Made by a program: the position numbers and the translations under genes
Source: JAXGMV01 sp040768445
Lineage (GTDB): Bacteria; Chloroflexota; Anaerolineae; Anaerolineales; Anaerolineaceae
NCBI GenBank assembly: GCA_040768445.1
Contig: JAXGMV010000001.1
Coordinates: 1,736,001 to 1,800,000 of the forward strand
DNA: 64,000 nt
Direction of reading: 5' to 3'
The notes under the pieces: generated by a model
What the model saw: the letters and a program-made list of their open reading frames with translations, nothing else
What the model was told of the DNA's origin: nothing
Database searches by the model: none
In this document: positions 1 to 8,189 of the stretch, in pieces
Numbering within the stretch: position 1 is the stretch's first letter
How the letters are laid out: each line of letters opens with the position of its first letter

Positions 1-83
1 TTCAAGAGTTTAGCAATACATTCAGGGATTTTTAAGTGGGAAAAATGTTAATAGGGTCCCTTTCTGGCAACATGTTAGATACA

Positions 84-108
84 TTAAAAAACCAGCTTGC
101 GCTGGTTC
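84..108 (-). terminator. Intrinsic terminator of the tRNA-Arg transcript
   Basis: Read on the minus strand this is a 7-bp stem AACCAGC / GCTGGTT with a GCAA tetraloop, followed at once by a run of six T. It starts three bases after the last tRNA-3'-end copy of the repeat array, so it looks like the original terminator of the tRNA-Arg gene, now 384 bp away because the array lies in between. Confidence 0.8.
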
Positions 109-110
109 TG

Positions 111-494
111 TGCCCCAGGAGGGAATCGGATATCATCCCCTTTCGGGGACCCACACCTAAAGTAAAAAGAAAAATGCCCCAGGAGGGAATCGAATATCAT
201 CCCCTTTCGGGGACCCACACCTAAAGTAAAAAGAAAAATGCCCCAGGAGGGAATCGAATATCATCCCCTTTCGGGGACCCACACCTAAAGTAAAAAGAAA
301 AATGCCCCAGGAGGGAATCGAATATCATCCCCTTTCGGGGACCCACACCTAAAGTAAAAAGAAAAATGCCCCAGGAGGGAATCGAATATCATCCCCTTTC
401 GGGGACCCACACCTAAAGTAAAAAGAAAAATGCCCCAGGAGGGAATCGAATATCATCCCCTTTCGGGGACCCACACCTAAAGTAAAAAGAAAAA
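111..494 (-). repeat. Six tandem 64-bp units copying the 3' end of tRNA-Arg
   Basis: Units start at 111, 175, 239, 303, 367 and 431, each exactly 64 bp. Five are identical. The one nearest the terminator has a single change at position 129. On the minus strand each unit is a T-rich and A-rich leader, a CCCC-GAAA-GGGG hairpin, the sequence GGGGATGATA, and then the last 20 bases of the tRNA-Arg gene (T loop to discriminator base). The array lies between the mature tRNA end at 495 and the terminator at 84-108, so it should be transcribed with the tRNA. There are no unique spacers, so it is not a CRISPR array. A diverged single-copy relative lies at 37956-38028 beside tRNA-Ile2. Array coordinates are certain; function is unknown. 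Confidence 0.97.
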
Positions 495-567
495 TGCCCC
501 AGGAGGGAATCGAACCCCCAACCTAAGCGTTAGGAGTGCTTCGCTCTGTCCATTGAGCTACTGGGGC
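495..567 (-). tRNA. tRNA-Arg (anticodon CCU)
   Basis: Folds as a normal 73-nt cloverleaf on the minus strand: acceptor GCCCCAG/CTGGGGC with discriminator A, D stem GCTC/GAGC, anticodon loop CTCCTAA giving anticodon CCT, and a T arm with loop TTCGATT. The last anticodon-stem pair is an A-C mismatch. No CCA is encoded; a T run follows the discriminator base, so CCA must be added after processing. Its last 20 bases are repeated in the array just downstream. Confidence 0.95.
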
Positions 568-576
568 AACAGGCAC

Positions 577-605
577 ATTATAGCATTGACAAAAGCGCTT
601 CGCAA
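577..605 (-). promoter_or_regulatory. Promoter of tRNA-Arg
   Basis: On the minus strand there is a TTGCGA -35 box (600-605), a 17-bp spacer, and an extended -10 TGCTATAAT with the hexamer at 577-582. The tRNA 5' end follows about 10 bases later. This is the best-formed promoter in the window. It lies in the leader of the divergent M81 peptidase gene. Confidence 0.75.
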
Positions 606-696
606 GGCATTTGCCGCTAACTCCAACGCTGCTGCCACCGTGACGGATGCAGTTATTCGGATTACAATCTACCCATCACTTCACTGGAGGGCTGAC

Positions 697-2205
697 ATGG
701 CTCGTATCGGACTTGCTGGTTTCATGCACGAAACAAACACTTTTTCTCCCATTCCAACCACATTTGAGAGTTTTGCTGAAGAAAGTGAACCGCTTTCAGG
801 CATCCTGTTCAAAGAGGATATGCTCAAATTTGTCGATAAACCGTACAATAATGCCGTCTGTGGTTTCTATCAGAAGGCTGTCGAATTGGGGCATGAGGTG
901 GTGCCATTGGTGAAGATCGGTGAGGCGGAACCCTCCGGCACACTGCCGCTTGAACTGTTTAATCACCTGCTGGGCTTGATCCTCGAAGAGATAGCCCTGC
1001 ACGGACCATTCGATGGGATATTCCTTGACCTGCACGGCGCGCTGGTTTACGGTGATTTCCAGGACGGTGAGACAGAAATTCTCAGGCAGGTCAGGCAGCT
1101 GGTTGGTGATATTCCCATTGTCAACTCGCTGGATATGCATGGCAACGTCAGCCCGGAATGCTTTGCGCTTGCTTCTGCCATGAATGGCTACCGTACATAC
1201 CCGCACACGGATATCTATGAAACCGGCGTGCGCTGTGCCGAGTTGATGGATGTGCTGCTGAGCGGGAAACCAGTGTATAAAGCCTTCAGAATGCTGCCTT
1301 TTCTGATGCCGTCCTCGCGGCAGAGCACCAACACGGAACCGTGCAGGTCCATTTTTAAACAAATAGATGTGCTGGAAGGCGACCTCGAAGTCCACTCAGC
1401 CACCATTGTCACCGGCTTTCTGCCTTCTGACCTGCCGCATACGGGACCCTCAATCTGCGTCTATGCCAGCACGCAAGAAAAGGCAGATGAAGGCGCTGAC
1501 AGGCTGTACGATGAAATCTGTGCGCGTGAAGGGGAGTTTGACGTCAACCTGCCAAACGCGGCGGATGCTGTGGCACAGGGTATTGCCCTGGCAGCCCAAT
1601 CATCCCGTCCGGTCATCCTGGCAGATGTGCAGGACAACCCCGGCGGTGGCAGTTCTTCAGATACGACATGGGTATTAAAAGAGCTGGTGAAACAAAAAGC
1701 CGAGAAAGCTGCCGTGGCATTGATGTACGACCCTGAAGCTGCGCTTGCTGCGCACAGGGCGGGTGAAGGTTCCAACATAACCATAAGCCTTGGCGGGAAG
1801 TACATTGCCGGTGATACCCCTCTCTATGGCACCTTTCATGTGGAGAAATTGTTTGAGGGCGAATTCACGGCTGTCAGCCCCATGAGTAAAGACATGCAAA
1901 TGTCACTGGGCAGGATGGCGCAGCTGCGTATAGACGATGTGCGTGTGGTGGTTTCCAGTGTGCGTGTGCAGGCTTTGGAAGCGGCGTTCTTCCATGTGGT
2001 TGGCATTCAACCTGAGGAGATGAAGATCCTGGTGCTCAAGAGCACCAACCATTACCGTGCAGCCTTTGAGCCGATTAGCAGCGCTATCATCGTGGTGGGT
2101 GCACCTGGCGCAACTTTTGATGATGCGACGACCATTCAGTACAAAAACCTGAGAGAAGGCGTCAGGCTGAAGGGTCTTGGACCAGAAAACCGGCGGGTGG
2201 GTTAG
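697..2205 (+). CDS. M81 family metallopeptidase (MlrC-like)
   Basis: A 502-residue protein of the M81/MlrC family. The founding member, microcystinase C of sphingomonads, cleaves linear peptides; most homologues act on unknown small peptides or amides. Metal-binding motifs are visible: HETNTFSP at residues 11-18, FLDLHGA around 109-115 and SLDMHGN around 144-150. I chose the ATG at 697 because GGAGG lies six bases before it and the family starts with this MxRIGLAGF-type strand; the longer frame back to 553 runs into the tRNA. The gene is divergent from tRNA-Arg and convergent with the class V aminotransferase. Cytoplasmic, no signal peptide. The family call is firm, the substrate unknown. Confidence 0.9.
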   Translation: MARIGLAGFMHETNTFSPIPTTFESFAEESEPLSGILFKEDMLKFVDKPYNNAVCGFYQKAVELGHEVVPLVKIGEAEPSGTLPLELFNHLLGLILEEIALHGPFDGIFLDLHGALVYGDFQDGETEILRQVRQLVGDIPIVNSLDMHGNVSPECFALASAMNGYRTYPHTDIYETGVRCAELMDVLLSGKPVYKAFRMLPFLMPSSRQSTNTEPCRSIFKQIDVLEGDLEVHSATIVTGFLPSDLPHTGPSICVYASTQEKADEGADRLYDEICAREGEFDVNLPNAADAVAQGIALAAQSSRPVILADVQDNPGGGSSSDTTWVLKELVKQKAEKAAVALMYDPEAALAAHRAGEGSNITISLGGKYIAGDTPLYGTFHVEKLFEGEFTAVSPMSKDMQMSLGRMAQLRIDDVRVVVSSVRVQALEAAFFHVVGIQPEEMKILVLKSTNHYRAAFEPISSAIIVVGAPGATFDDATTIQYKNLREGVRLKGLGPENRRVG

Positions 2206-2220
2206 CCAACTCCGCCGGTT
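2188..2220. terminator. Hairpin between convergent genes
   Basis: A 9-bp GC-rich stem, AACCGGCGG / CCGCCGGTT with a 15-base loop, overlaps the end of the M81 gene. On the minus strand it is followed by TTTTC, so it may end transcription of the aminotransferase gene. The T run is weak. Confidence 0.45.
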
Positions 2221-2241
2221 AGAAGATTTGAGGATCCGAAA

Positions 2242-3333
2242 TTACAGGTTAACCATTACCCGCTGGATGACCTCAAGTGCTTTATCTACCAGTGCCATAT
2301 TTGCCTGCGTGCCCATGTGACCCAGCCGGTAAACTTTGCCGGCTAATTCACCGTAATTACCGCCAACCACCAGCCCGCCGTCCCTGAAGCGCTTATCTAA
2401 TTCTGCATAGGTAATGCCTGGCGGCACTTTGACTGCTGTGACGGTCGGAGACTGGATGGCGCCTGGCCTGGGAAACAGCTCAGCGCCAATTTCAACCAGC
2501 CTGGTGCGGCAGTATTCGGCGACAGTTTGATGCCGCCGGATGACGTTATACAGACCTTCTTCCAGGATCAATTCAATACCCTTATTCATGGCAGCGATGC
2601 CGTGCCAGTAAGGGGTGTAGGGAAAGTAAAAATCCTTTTGTGCAGTTTTGTAAGGCAGCAAAGCGTCATAGCCGGCGTATTTGACCTGTTCAATAATCTC
2701 CCAGGCCGTGTCTGAAACTGTCATGAAGGATAATGCTGCTGGGGCGGAGATACATTTTTGTGTTCCACCCAGGCACAGGTCAACCTGCCACTTGTCGGCG
2801 AGCACAGGTGCACCGCCGGTACTGGCTACTGCATCAATATACAACAGTGGCACATTGTGACGGGCTTTCAATTCCCCAACTTTCTCAATTGGGTTGAGTG
2901 TGCCGGAGGGTGTTTCGCAGTGAACAGCAGTGATCATCTTGGGCTTGAAACGGACGATCGCTTCTTCAATCCTGTCCCAGTCGGAGAATGTTTCATCGGA
3001 AGGAAATGTGATGGTTTCAACTTCAGCGCCGATTGTGCGCGCCATATCACCAATACCGGATCCAAACAACCCGGTTGCCAGCGATAAAACATGGTCGCCA
3101 GGGCGTATGCAGCTTTTCAAGGCGCCCCATAAAGCGATCATGCCTTCACCAGTCATGATGGCAACCTGCTTACGGGTCTCCATTAATTTTTGCAGGTTGG
3201 ACTCCGCCAGGTTATATAACTCCAGGAACTCGGGTTCAATATCGGATGAGCCGAAGTCTGTCTGGTAGGCATTTAACACCGCTGCTGGAACGGACACCGG
3301 GCCTGGCACCATCGGGATGGGGTAAGTTTTCAT
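2242..3333 (-). CDS. Class V aminotransferase, alanine-glyoxylate/serine-pyruvate type
   Basis: A 363-residue PLP enzyme of the AGXT/SgaA/phosphoserine-like class V aminotransferases, which move an amino group from alanine or serine to glyoxylate or pyruvate. The N-terminus MVPGPVSVPAAVL matches the family's PGP start. The PLP-carrying lysine is in GGTQKCIS, and the upstream YIDAVAS segment holds the conserved Asp. Length is normal. It is monocistronic and convergent with the M81 peptidase. The true acceptor and donor cannot be read from sequence; 2-aminoethylphosphonate or cysteine desulfurase chemistry is less likely from the overall motif pattern. Confidence 0.88.
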   Translation of the reverse strand: MKTYPIPMVPGPVSVPAAVLNAYQTDFGSSDIEPEFLELYNLAESNLQKLMETRKQVAIMTGEGMIALWGALKSCIRPGDHVLSLATGLFGSGIGDMARTIGAEVETITFPSDETFSDWDRIEEAIVRFKPKMITAVHCETPSGTLNPIEKVGELKARHNVPLLYIDAVASTGGAPVLADKWQVDLCLGGTQKCISAPAALSFMTVSDTAWEIIEQVKYAGYDALLPYKTAQKDFYFPYTPYWHGIAAMNKGIELILEEGLYNVIRRHQTVAEYCRTRLVEIGAELFPRPGAIQSPTVTAVKVPPGITYAELDKRFRDGGLVVGGNYGELAGKVYRLGHMGTQANMALVDKALEVIQRVMVNL

Positions 3334-3490
3334 GGGTCACCTCTTGAGATGAGATTGATTGTTAAAATTTACAAGCACAATCTTAACTTTGACCGGCTTG
3401 TCTGTCAAAGGCCAGTTGGGGTGAATTTCTTAAGTCCATTTGTGTGATCATATGTTCAGCGGAGTGATCATACTGATGCAAAGCGTGTCA

Positions 3491-4816
3491 TCACTCCTGC
3501 AGGTGATCCATGTATTCCTTGATAGTGGGGATGGCTGTCAGGCGGTCAAAATAGAAGTTGTTGACGATATTGATCACCTCAGCACGTGCCGCCTCAGCCG
3601 GCGGAGAGAGCTCGCTCTTTGGCGACTGGTTTGAGAGGGCGTCACGCAGCCTGAGCAGCAGCCTGATGATCTCAGTCTCTTTTTCACCTTCCAGTGTCTT
3701 GACGACATCGACTATCAGCTCATCGGTCTGGTGCAGCATCATCTCTTTGGTAATGGTTGAATCAGGCCGGACACAGTCGTCAATAGTTCGAATCAGCGAC
3801 CAGACCTGGTAAAGGATGGTGGCGGGTTCATCAAACAGTTCGCGCAGGTAAGCAGCTTCGTTGTACCGGCCGGTCAGCCTGAAGATGTTGTACATTCTCT
3901 TAGCGGCTTTGCCGTAATTGATGTCCTTGGTGGTGTATTTCTTAACTTCCTTCTCCAGCTGACCGACATAATGGCTGAGGGCATCGCTGTCCACATGCCT
4001 TGAAAGCTTGGAAAATACGGGAATTGATTCCGCTTCCAGGTACACCTCCTGGAAATACGGGTCAAGGTATCCATCCAGCGGTGTGATACTCCCATCTGGC
4101 GCTTCCCAGGTGGCGTCAAGCATATTGCTGGCATTGACTAGCGTGTTGTGAGCAGGGTCAGCCACAACCCAGTCCAGTTTGGTCCAGCCCGGGTCAGCAG
4201 ATGCTTCTTCCCAGGTGATCCTCCCTGCAGAGCCATCGCTTTCCAAGACATCAAATCCACCGGCAAGCACCTCATCCGGCGTCCAGGAGATCGGGCTGCC
4301 GGCTGACATCTTTCGACCATCTCTTACAACCTCACGCGGGTAATTACCAAACTTGATCTCGATCATCTGGTAGGTAGGACCCTTGAAGGTGTCAACCACC
4401 TTTTGCTTCATAATCTGTCCCAGTATTCGGCAGGCTTCTTCACGGCTATCGGCTTTGATATTCACCCGCTCAAAGTAATCGGCATCGCCCGGGAACGCCT
4501 GGATCTTTGATTGGGCCGCTGATCCAGAGAGCGCCAGGGCAGTTTCCACCTGTTGCGGCACATCGGTGAACTCAACCAGTTTGCCAATGCGCCTGAAATG
4601 TGCCAGTTCAGCCGGGTTGAAATCCAGCATTGTCACCCGGTGGCCAAACACGCCGGTCTTGGTGTCCAATGTTACCTGGTCTTCGGTTTCAGCCAGTGAG
4701 ATTGCAGAAAGCCACTGCAGGGCTTCCATGTCATCCAATTCAATGCCCAATCGTTTGGCAGAATTGATGATGTTGCTCAGATCATCTGTTGGTTTAGGGG
4801 CGTGTGGTGCATCCAT
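3491..4816 (-). CDS. Unrecognised protein with nucleotidyltransferase-fold signature
   Basis: A 441-residue protein I cannot assign to a named family. The middle part has what looks like a polymerase-beta-type nucleotidyltransferase active site: LSGSAAQ with Gly-Ser at 98-99, then GDADYFE giving D111-x-D113, then a strand MIEIKFG with E153 as a possible third carboxylate. The remainder is acidic and helix-rich with no membrane segment. The start at 4816 has AAAGGAC upstream. It lies 18 bp behind the DEDDh exonuclease gene on the same strand, so the two are probably cotranscribed. The nucleotidyltransferase reading is inference from a short motif, not an established assignment. There is no sign of transfer. 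Confidence 0.6.
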   Translation of the reverse strand: MDAPHAPKPTDDLSNIINSAKRLGIELDDMEALQWLSAISLAETEDQVTLDTKTGVFGHRVTMLDFNPAELAHFRRIGKLVEFTDVPQQVETALALSGSAAQSKIQAFPGDADYFERVNIKADSREEACRILGQIMKQKVVDTFKGPTYQMIEIKFGNYPREVVRDGRKMSAGSPISWTPDEVLAGGFDVLESDGSAGRITWEEASADPGWTKLDWVVADPAHNTLVNASNMLDATWEAPDGSITPLDGYLDPYFQEVYLEAESIPVFSKLSRHVDSDALSHYVGQLEKEVKKYTTKDINYGKAAKRMYNIFRLTGRYNEAAYLRELFDEPATILYQVWSLIRTIDDCVRPDSTITKEMMLHQTDELIVDVVKTLEGEKETEIIRLLLRLRDALSNQSPKSELSPPAEAARAEVINIVNNFYFDRLTAIPTIKEYMDHLQE

Positions 4817-4834
4817 GCAAATCGTCCTTTCTCG

Positions 4835-5416
4835 TCAGGCGTTTTTAGCCGAACGAATCACTAATTGTTTGAAAATTGCTTCAAAAATGTCCGCCTGGTC
4901 AATGGCGTCCTGAAGGGCATTATGCGAGAGCGGGTGAACCTCGTACTCTTGGAGTTGAAGATCCTTCATTGATGTTCCAGACCAGGGGACTGCGTTGCAT
5001 CCCATGTAAACGGCTTTTGTATCGATGGCAGAGTGGCCGAATGGATTTCGATTGAGATACCGAAAAAAATAATCGTTCACAAACATCCAGTCAAAAGGCG
5101 CGTTGAAGGCAACAAATAATGGGCGCTTTCCGGCGGGAACGACGGACGAAAGCCAGCCTTCAAAATCTTGCAGCGCCTTCTCTGGATCAGTGCCGTTTTT
5201 CTGCAGCTCATCCATAGACAGCCTGCAAATTTCAAGCGCTGACGGATCAGACTTTTGCCGGTCAGGTTTAAGTTCACAATAGAAGGTTTGGCGCGGGTGC
5301 ATGATGGTGCACGCGCCAATAGAGAGCATGGCGTAATCAGACGGGTTGGGGCCGGCTGTTTCCACATCGACAGAGATGTAGCAGTTCATTTCAGAAAAGA
5401 AGTCAGTTTTTTCCAT
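4835..5416 (-). CDS. DnaQ-like 3'-5' exonuclease (DEDDh)
   Basis: A 193-residue exonuclease of the DnaQ/RNase T superfamily, which removes nucleotides from 3' ends with two metal ions. All motifs are visible: SVDVET (D17, E19) for ExoI, AFNAPFDW (D109) for ExoII, and HNALQDA (H165, D170) for ExoIII, making it the DEDDh type. It is a stand-alone domain with no BRCT, helicase or polymerase part. The start is uncertain: ATG at 5416 has no clear ribosome site, and a second ATG nine codons later begins right at the first strand. First gene of a likely pair with the nucleotidyltransferase-like gene at 3491-4816. Confidence 0.85.
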   Translation of the reverse strand: MEKTDFFSEMNCYISVDVETAGPNPSDYAMLSIGACTIMHPRQTFYCELKPDRQKSDPSALEICRLSMDELQKNGTDPEKALQDFEGWLSSVVPAGKRPLFVAFNAPFDWMFVNDYFFRYLNRNPFGHSAIDTKAVYMGCNAVPWSGTSMKDLQLQEYEVHPLSHNALQDAIDQADIFEAIFKQLVIRSAKNA

Positions 5417-5517
5417 ATCGACAATCCAGATAAAAATACTCCCTTATTATATAAAATCAGCCCATCTGCAACATTAAAATAAGCTGTGAGTTTCCACTGC
5501 ACGATCAGGTTAGAAAA

Positions 5518-5554
5518 AGAGATATTTGCCTGTTAATTTGCAGCAAATATCTCT
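5518..5554 (-). terminator. Intrinsic terminator of the P1 peptidase gene
   Basis: A 12-bp stem AGAGATATTTGC / GCAAATATCTCT with a 13-base loop. Read on the minus strand it is followed by TTTTTC. It lies about 30 bases after the end of the P1 peptidase gene. Confidence 0.75.
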
Positions 5555-5583
5555 CATCGCACTGTTGTTTGGTGGAGGAAAGC

Positions 5584-6690
5584 CTAAATAACCTGGGCTT
5601 TCTTGACCAGTGCCGCAATTTCCTCTTTTGGCACGGCATACTTGGTCACTCCATCCCAGCCAGTCATTGTCTCTGCCTGGAAGAGGGCATTCATCACACT
5701 CTCTTCAACGCACTCAGCCACAGCATGGAACATGGTACTCATGATATTACGCTCATCCAGAATTACCGGCAGTTCAGCTACCAGTGATGGCGCTTGATGC
5801 GGAATGCGGTAGGCGGTTGTAAAACCAACCACAAAATCACCGCTGGTTGCGCCAAAGATAGTGCCAGTGCGGCTGAGACCTGCAGCAGCGCGCACACACA
5901 GGCGCTGAAGCTGGCGGGATGTTAGCGGGGCATCCGTTGCCAGGATGACGATAACGGATCCCATGTTGACATCTTCATCCAATTTTTGAGGCGGCGGCGT
6001 GAACTTCTGACCTACCGGCACACCGCAGACTGTCAAATGTTCAGAATCGCCAAAATTCGCCTGAACCAATGCTGCTATAGTGTAACCGCCAAGCGCTTCT
6101 GGCAGCACCCTGCTGGACGTACCAATGCCGCCCTTCCAGTCATAGCACACCGTGCCGGTTCCGGCGCCTACAGCACCTTCCTGCGGCAGTTCACTGCTGG
6201 CTGATTCGAGCGCTGCAAAGACATGTTCAGCATGCACATGACGTCCCTGCAAGTCATTCAAAACACGGTCATTGGTCTCGCCAACGACGACGTTGATGCT
6301 ACCGGTTGTCACGCCAATCTCCGGGCTTTGCTTGATCGCATGCTGAATGATGGCATCACATACCAGGCCTACGTTCAACGTCCCTGTCAGGCCAATGGGC
6401 GCTTCAATCAGACCCAGCTCACGCACTTCTTCAAGACCACAGATTTTACCGGTGCCGTTGATGGTGTAACAGGCAGCGCGTACCTTTTCACGAAACAGGT
6501 TGCCGTCATGGGGCAGGATAACGGTCACGCCAGTGCGTATCGGGCCTTTGCCCGGCTCAAGTTTGCCGCTGCCAGAAATGAGCGTTGTATGTCCAACCTT
6601 CACACCAGCCACATCGGTGATTGCATTTAACGGCCCGGTGGGCAGTGTACCAATTTTAAGGCCATAATCTCTAAGACGGGATGATTTCAT
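5584..6690 (-). CDS. P1 family peptidase (DmpA/L-aminopeptidase-like)
   Basis: A 368-residue member of the P1 (DmpA) family, N-terminal nucleophile hydrolases that cut themselves into two chains and release N-terminal D- or L-amino acids or beta-amino acids. The family opening ITDVAGVKVGHTTL is present near residue 25, followed by the GGIGTSSRVLP segment and the GSVIVILATDAPL segment, whose Ser should become the beta-chain nucleophile after self-cleavage. Length is normal and no signal peptide is seen, so it acts in the cytoplasm. It is divergent from the class III aminotransferase and has its own terminator. Confidence 0.9.
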   Translation of the reverse strand: MKSSRLRDYGLKIGTLPTGPLNAITDVAGVKVGHTTLISGSGKLEPGKGPIRTGVTVILPHDGNLFREKVRAACYTINGTGKICGLEEVRELGLIEAPIGLTGTLNVGLVCDAIIQHAIKQSPEIGVTTGSINVVVGETNDRVLNDLQGRHVHAEHVFAALESASSELPQEGAVGAGTGTVCYDWKGGIGTSSRVLPEALGGYTIAALVQANFGDSEHLTVCGVPVGQKFTPPPQKLDEDVNMGSVIVILATDAPLTSRQLQRLCVRAAAGLSRTGTIFGATSGDFVVGFTTAYRIPHQAPSLVAELPVILDERNIMSTMFHAVAECVEESVMNALFQAETMTGWDGVTKYAVPKEEIAALVKKAQVI

Positions 6691-6724
6691 TTTTTACCTC
6701 ATTGTAATGTTGTCTGTGCAGATA

Positions 6725-6804
6725 ATTATAACAGCGCTGGCGGTGTGACATTTGCTGATCCAGGTTATTAGCAGTATGCCTGATTGTCATGGTGTGGTTA
6801 TAAT
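6725..6804. promoter_or_regulatory. Divergent promoter region with two -10 boxes
   Basis: TATAAT on the minus strand at 6725-6730 faces the P1 peptidase gene, and TATAAT on the plus strand at 6799-6804 faces the aminotransferase gene. Neither has a convincing -35 at 16-18 bp, so this is a suggestion based on the -10 boxes and their position only. Confidence 0.4.
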
Positions 6805-6890
6805 AAATTAACTTTTCAATGTTTGTAAAACATTCTCAGCGTAGTTACTTATTTTTGTTAGAAAATATTTCAATAACAAGGCAGGTATGA

Positions 6891-8171
6891 ATGACAGTTG
6901 ATAATAACACCCCGGACGTGTTTTCGCATTTAGCGCCTGTATGGACGCGCACTGGCGCCCTGGTTGCCAGCCATGCTGCTGGTTCGTATATCTACGATCA
7001 AAACAACACGCCATACCTTGATTTTACCTGTGGGATTGGTGTAGCCAACACAGGGCACTGCCACCCGCTGGTGGTGAAAGCCATTCAAGAACAGGCTGGT
7101 AAATTGATACACGGTCAGATGAACGTGGTGATCGATCAACCTGTACTTGACCTGATTAATGCATTGACAGGGATTCTGCCTCCTGAGTTGGATGGCTTCT
7201 TCTTCAGCAATTCCGGTGCTGAAGCAGTAGAAGGGGCTATCAAGCTGGCAAGGCAGGCAACCAAAAAGACCAACATCATTGTATTTCAAGGCAGTTTTCA
7301 CGGACGCACCATAGCCACCATGTCCATGACCACCTCAAAAGCAGGTTACAGGGCGGGGTATCAACCTTTGATGGCTGGTGTGACCGTTGCGCCTTACCCC
7401 TACGCTTATCGATACGGATGGGAGCCAGAAGAGACCGTAACCTGGTGCCTGAATGAGCTGGAATATATCCTGCGTTCACAAACTTCACCGGCTGAGACAG
7501 CGGCAGTAGTGGTTGAGCCGGTGCTGGGTGAAGGCGGCTATGTTGTGCCGCCGGCCAGCTTCCTGCAGGGTTTGCGCCGGATATGTGATGAGAACGGTAT
7601 CTTATTAATTGCTGATGAAATTCAAACCGGCTTTGGCCGCACTGGCGATTGGTTTGGTTTCATGCGTTCCGGTATCCTGCCGGATATCATGGTGGTATCA
7701 AAAGGGCTGGCTTCCGGCATGCCCATATCATCAGTCATCAGCCGGCGCGAGTTAATGGCAAAGTGGGTGCCAGGCTCACATGGTGGCACCTTTGGAGGCA
7801 ACGCAGTTGCCGCCGCTGCTGGCGCAGCAACAATTGCCGCCATTAAGTCTGACGCAATGCTTGAGAATGCAAATGACAGGGGCAAGGAGCTGATGGACGG
7901 TTTATCGGAGATTCAGAGCCTGCATCCGGTCATTGGTGATGTGCGCGGGCTGGGTGTGATGATCGGCGTTGAGTTCAGCAAGGAAAAACGCCGGCCTGAG
8001 TCCGCCTTAGTTAAGAAAATTCTGCAATCTGCTTATGATCAACATCTGCTGCTGCTCTCCTGTGGGACTGACAGCAATGTGGTCAGGTTCATCCCGCCGT
8101 TGAATGTATCGAAAAATGAAGTAGAGCAAGCACTGCACATCTTTGAAAAAGCAGTCAGAGAAAGTATTTAA
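6891..8171 (+). CDS. Class III aminotransferase (4-aminobutyrate aminotransferase-like)
   Basis: A 426-residue PLP-dependent omega-aminotransferase of the GabT/acetylornithine group. It has the family's FTCGIGVANTGHCHP region, the NSGAEAVEGAIKLAR stretch near residue 105, the PLP-contacting DEIQTGFGRTG, and the Schiff-base lysine in VVSKGLASG. It probably transfers an amino group from a terminal amine such as 4-aminobutyrate, 5-aminovalerate or ornithine to 2-oxoglutarate, giving a semialdehyde. An AOR-family oxidoreductase follows 18 bp downstream, which fits oxidation of that aldehyde. The start at 6891 is the only ATG in frame before the conserved region. Exact substrate unknown. Confidence 0.88.
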   Translation: MTVDNNTPDVFSHLAPVWTRTGALVASHAAGSYIYDQNNTPYLDFTCGIGVANTGHCHPLVVKAIQEQAGKLIHGQMNVVIDQPVLDLINALTGILPPELDGFFFSNSGAEAVEGAIKLARQATKKTNIIVFQGSFHGRTIATMSMTTSKAGYRAGYQPLMAGVTVAPYPYAYRYGWEPEETVTWCLNELEYILRSQTSPAETAAVVVEPVLGEGGYVVPPASFLQGLRRICDENGILLIADEIQTGFGRTGDWFGFMRSGILPDIMVVSKGLASGMPISSVISRRELMAKWVPGSHGGTFGGNAVAAAAGAATIAAIKSDAMLENANDRGKELMDGLSEIQSLHPVIGDVRGLGVMIGVEFSKEKRRPESALVKKILQSAYDQHLLLLSCGTDSNVVRFIPPLNVSKNEVEQALHIFEKAVRESI

Positions 8172-8189
8172 TTATTAATAGGAGTACTT

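Noticed and set aside
36..224. 62-aa open frame at the window start
   Set aside because: It runs through the repeat array and terminator and has no ribosome site.
111..494. CRISPR-like regular repeats
   Set aside because: The units are directly joined with no unique spacers, each carries a tRNA end, and no cas gene is nearby.
796..1395. 199-aa minus-strand frame inside the M81 peptidase gene
   Set aside because: Opposite to a gene with clear family motifs; no motifs or ribosome site of its own.
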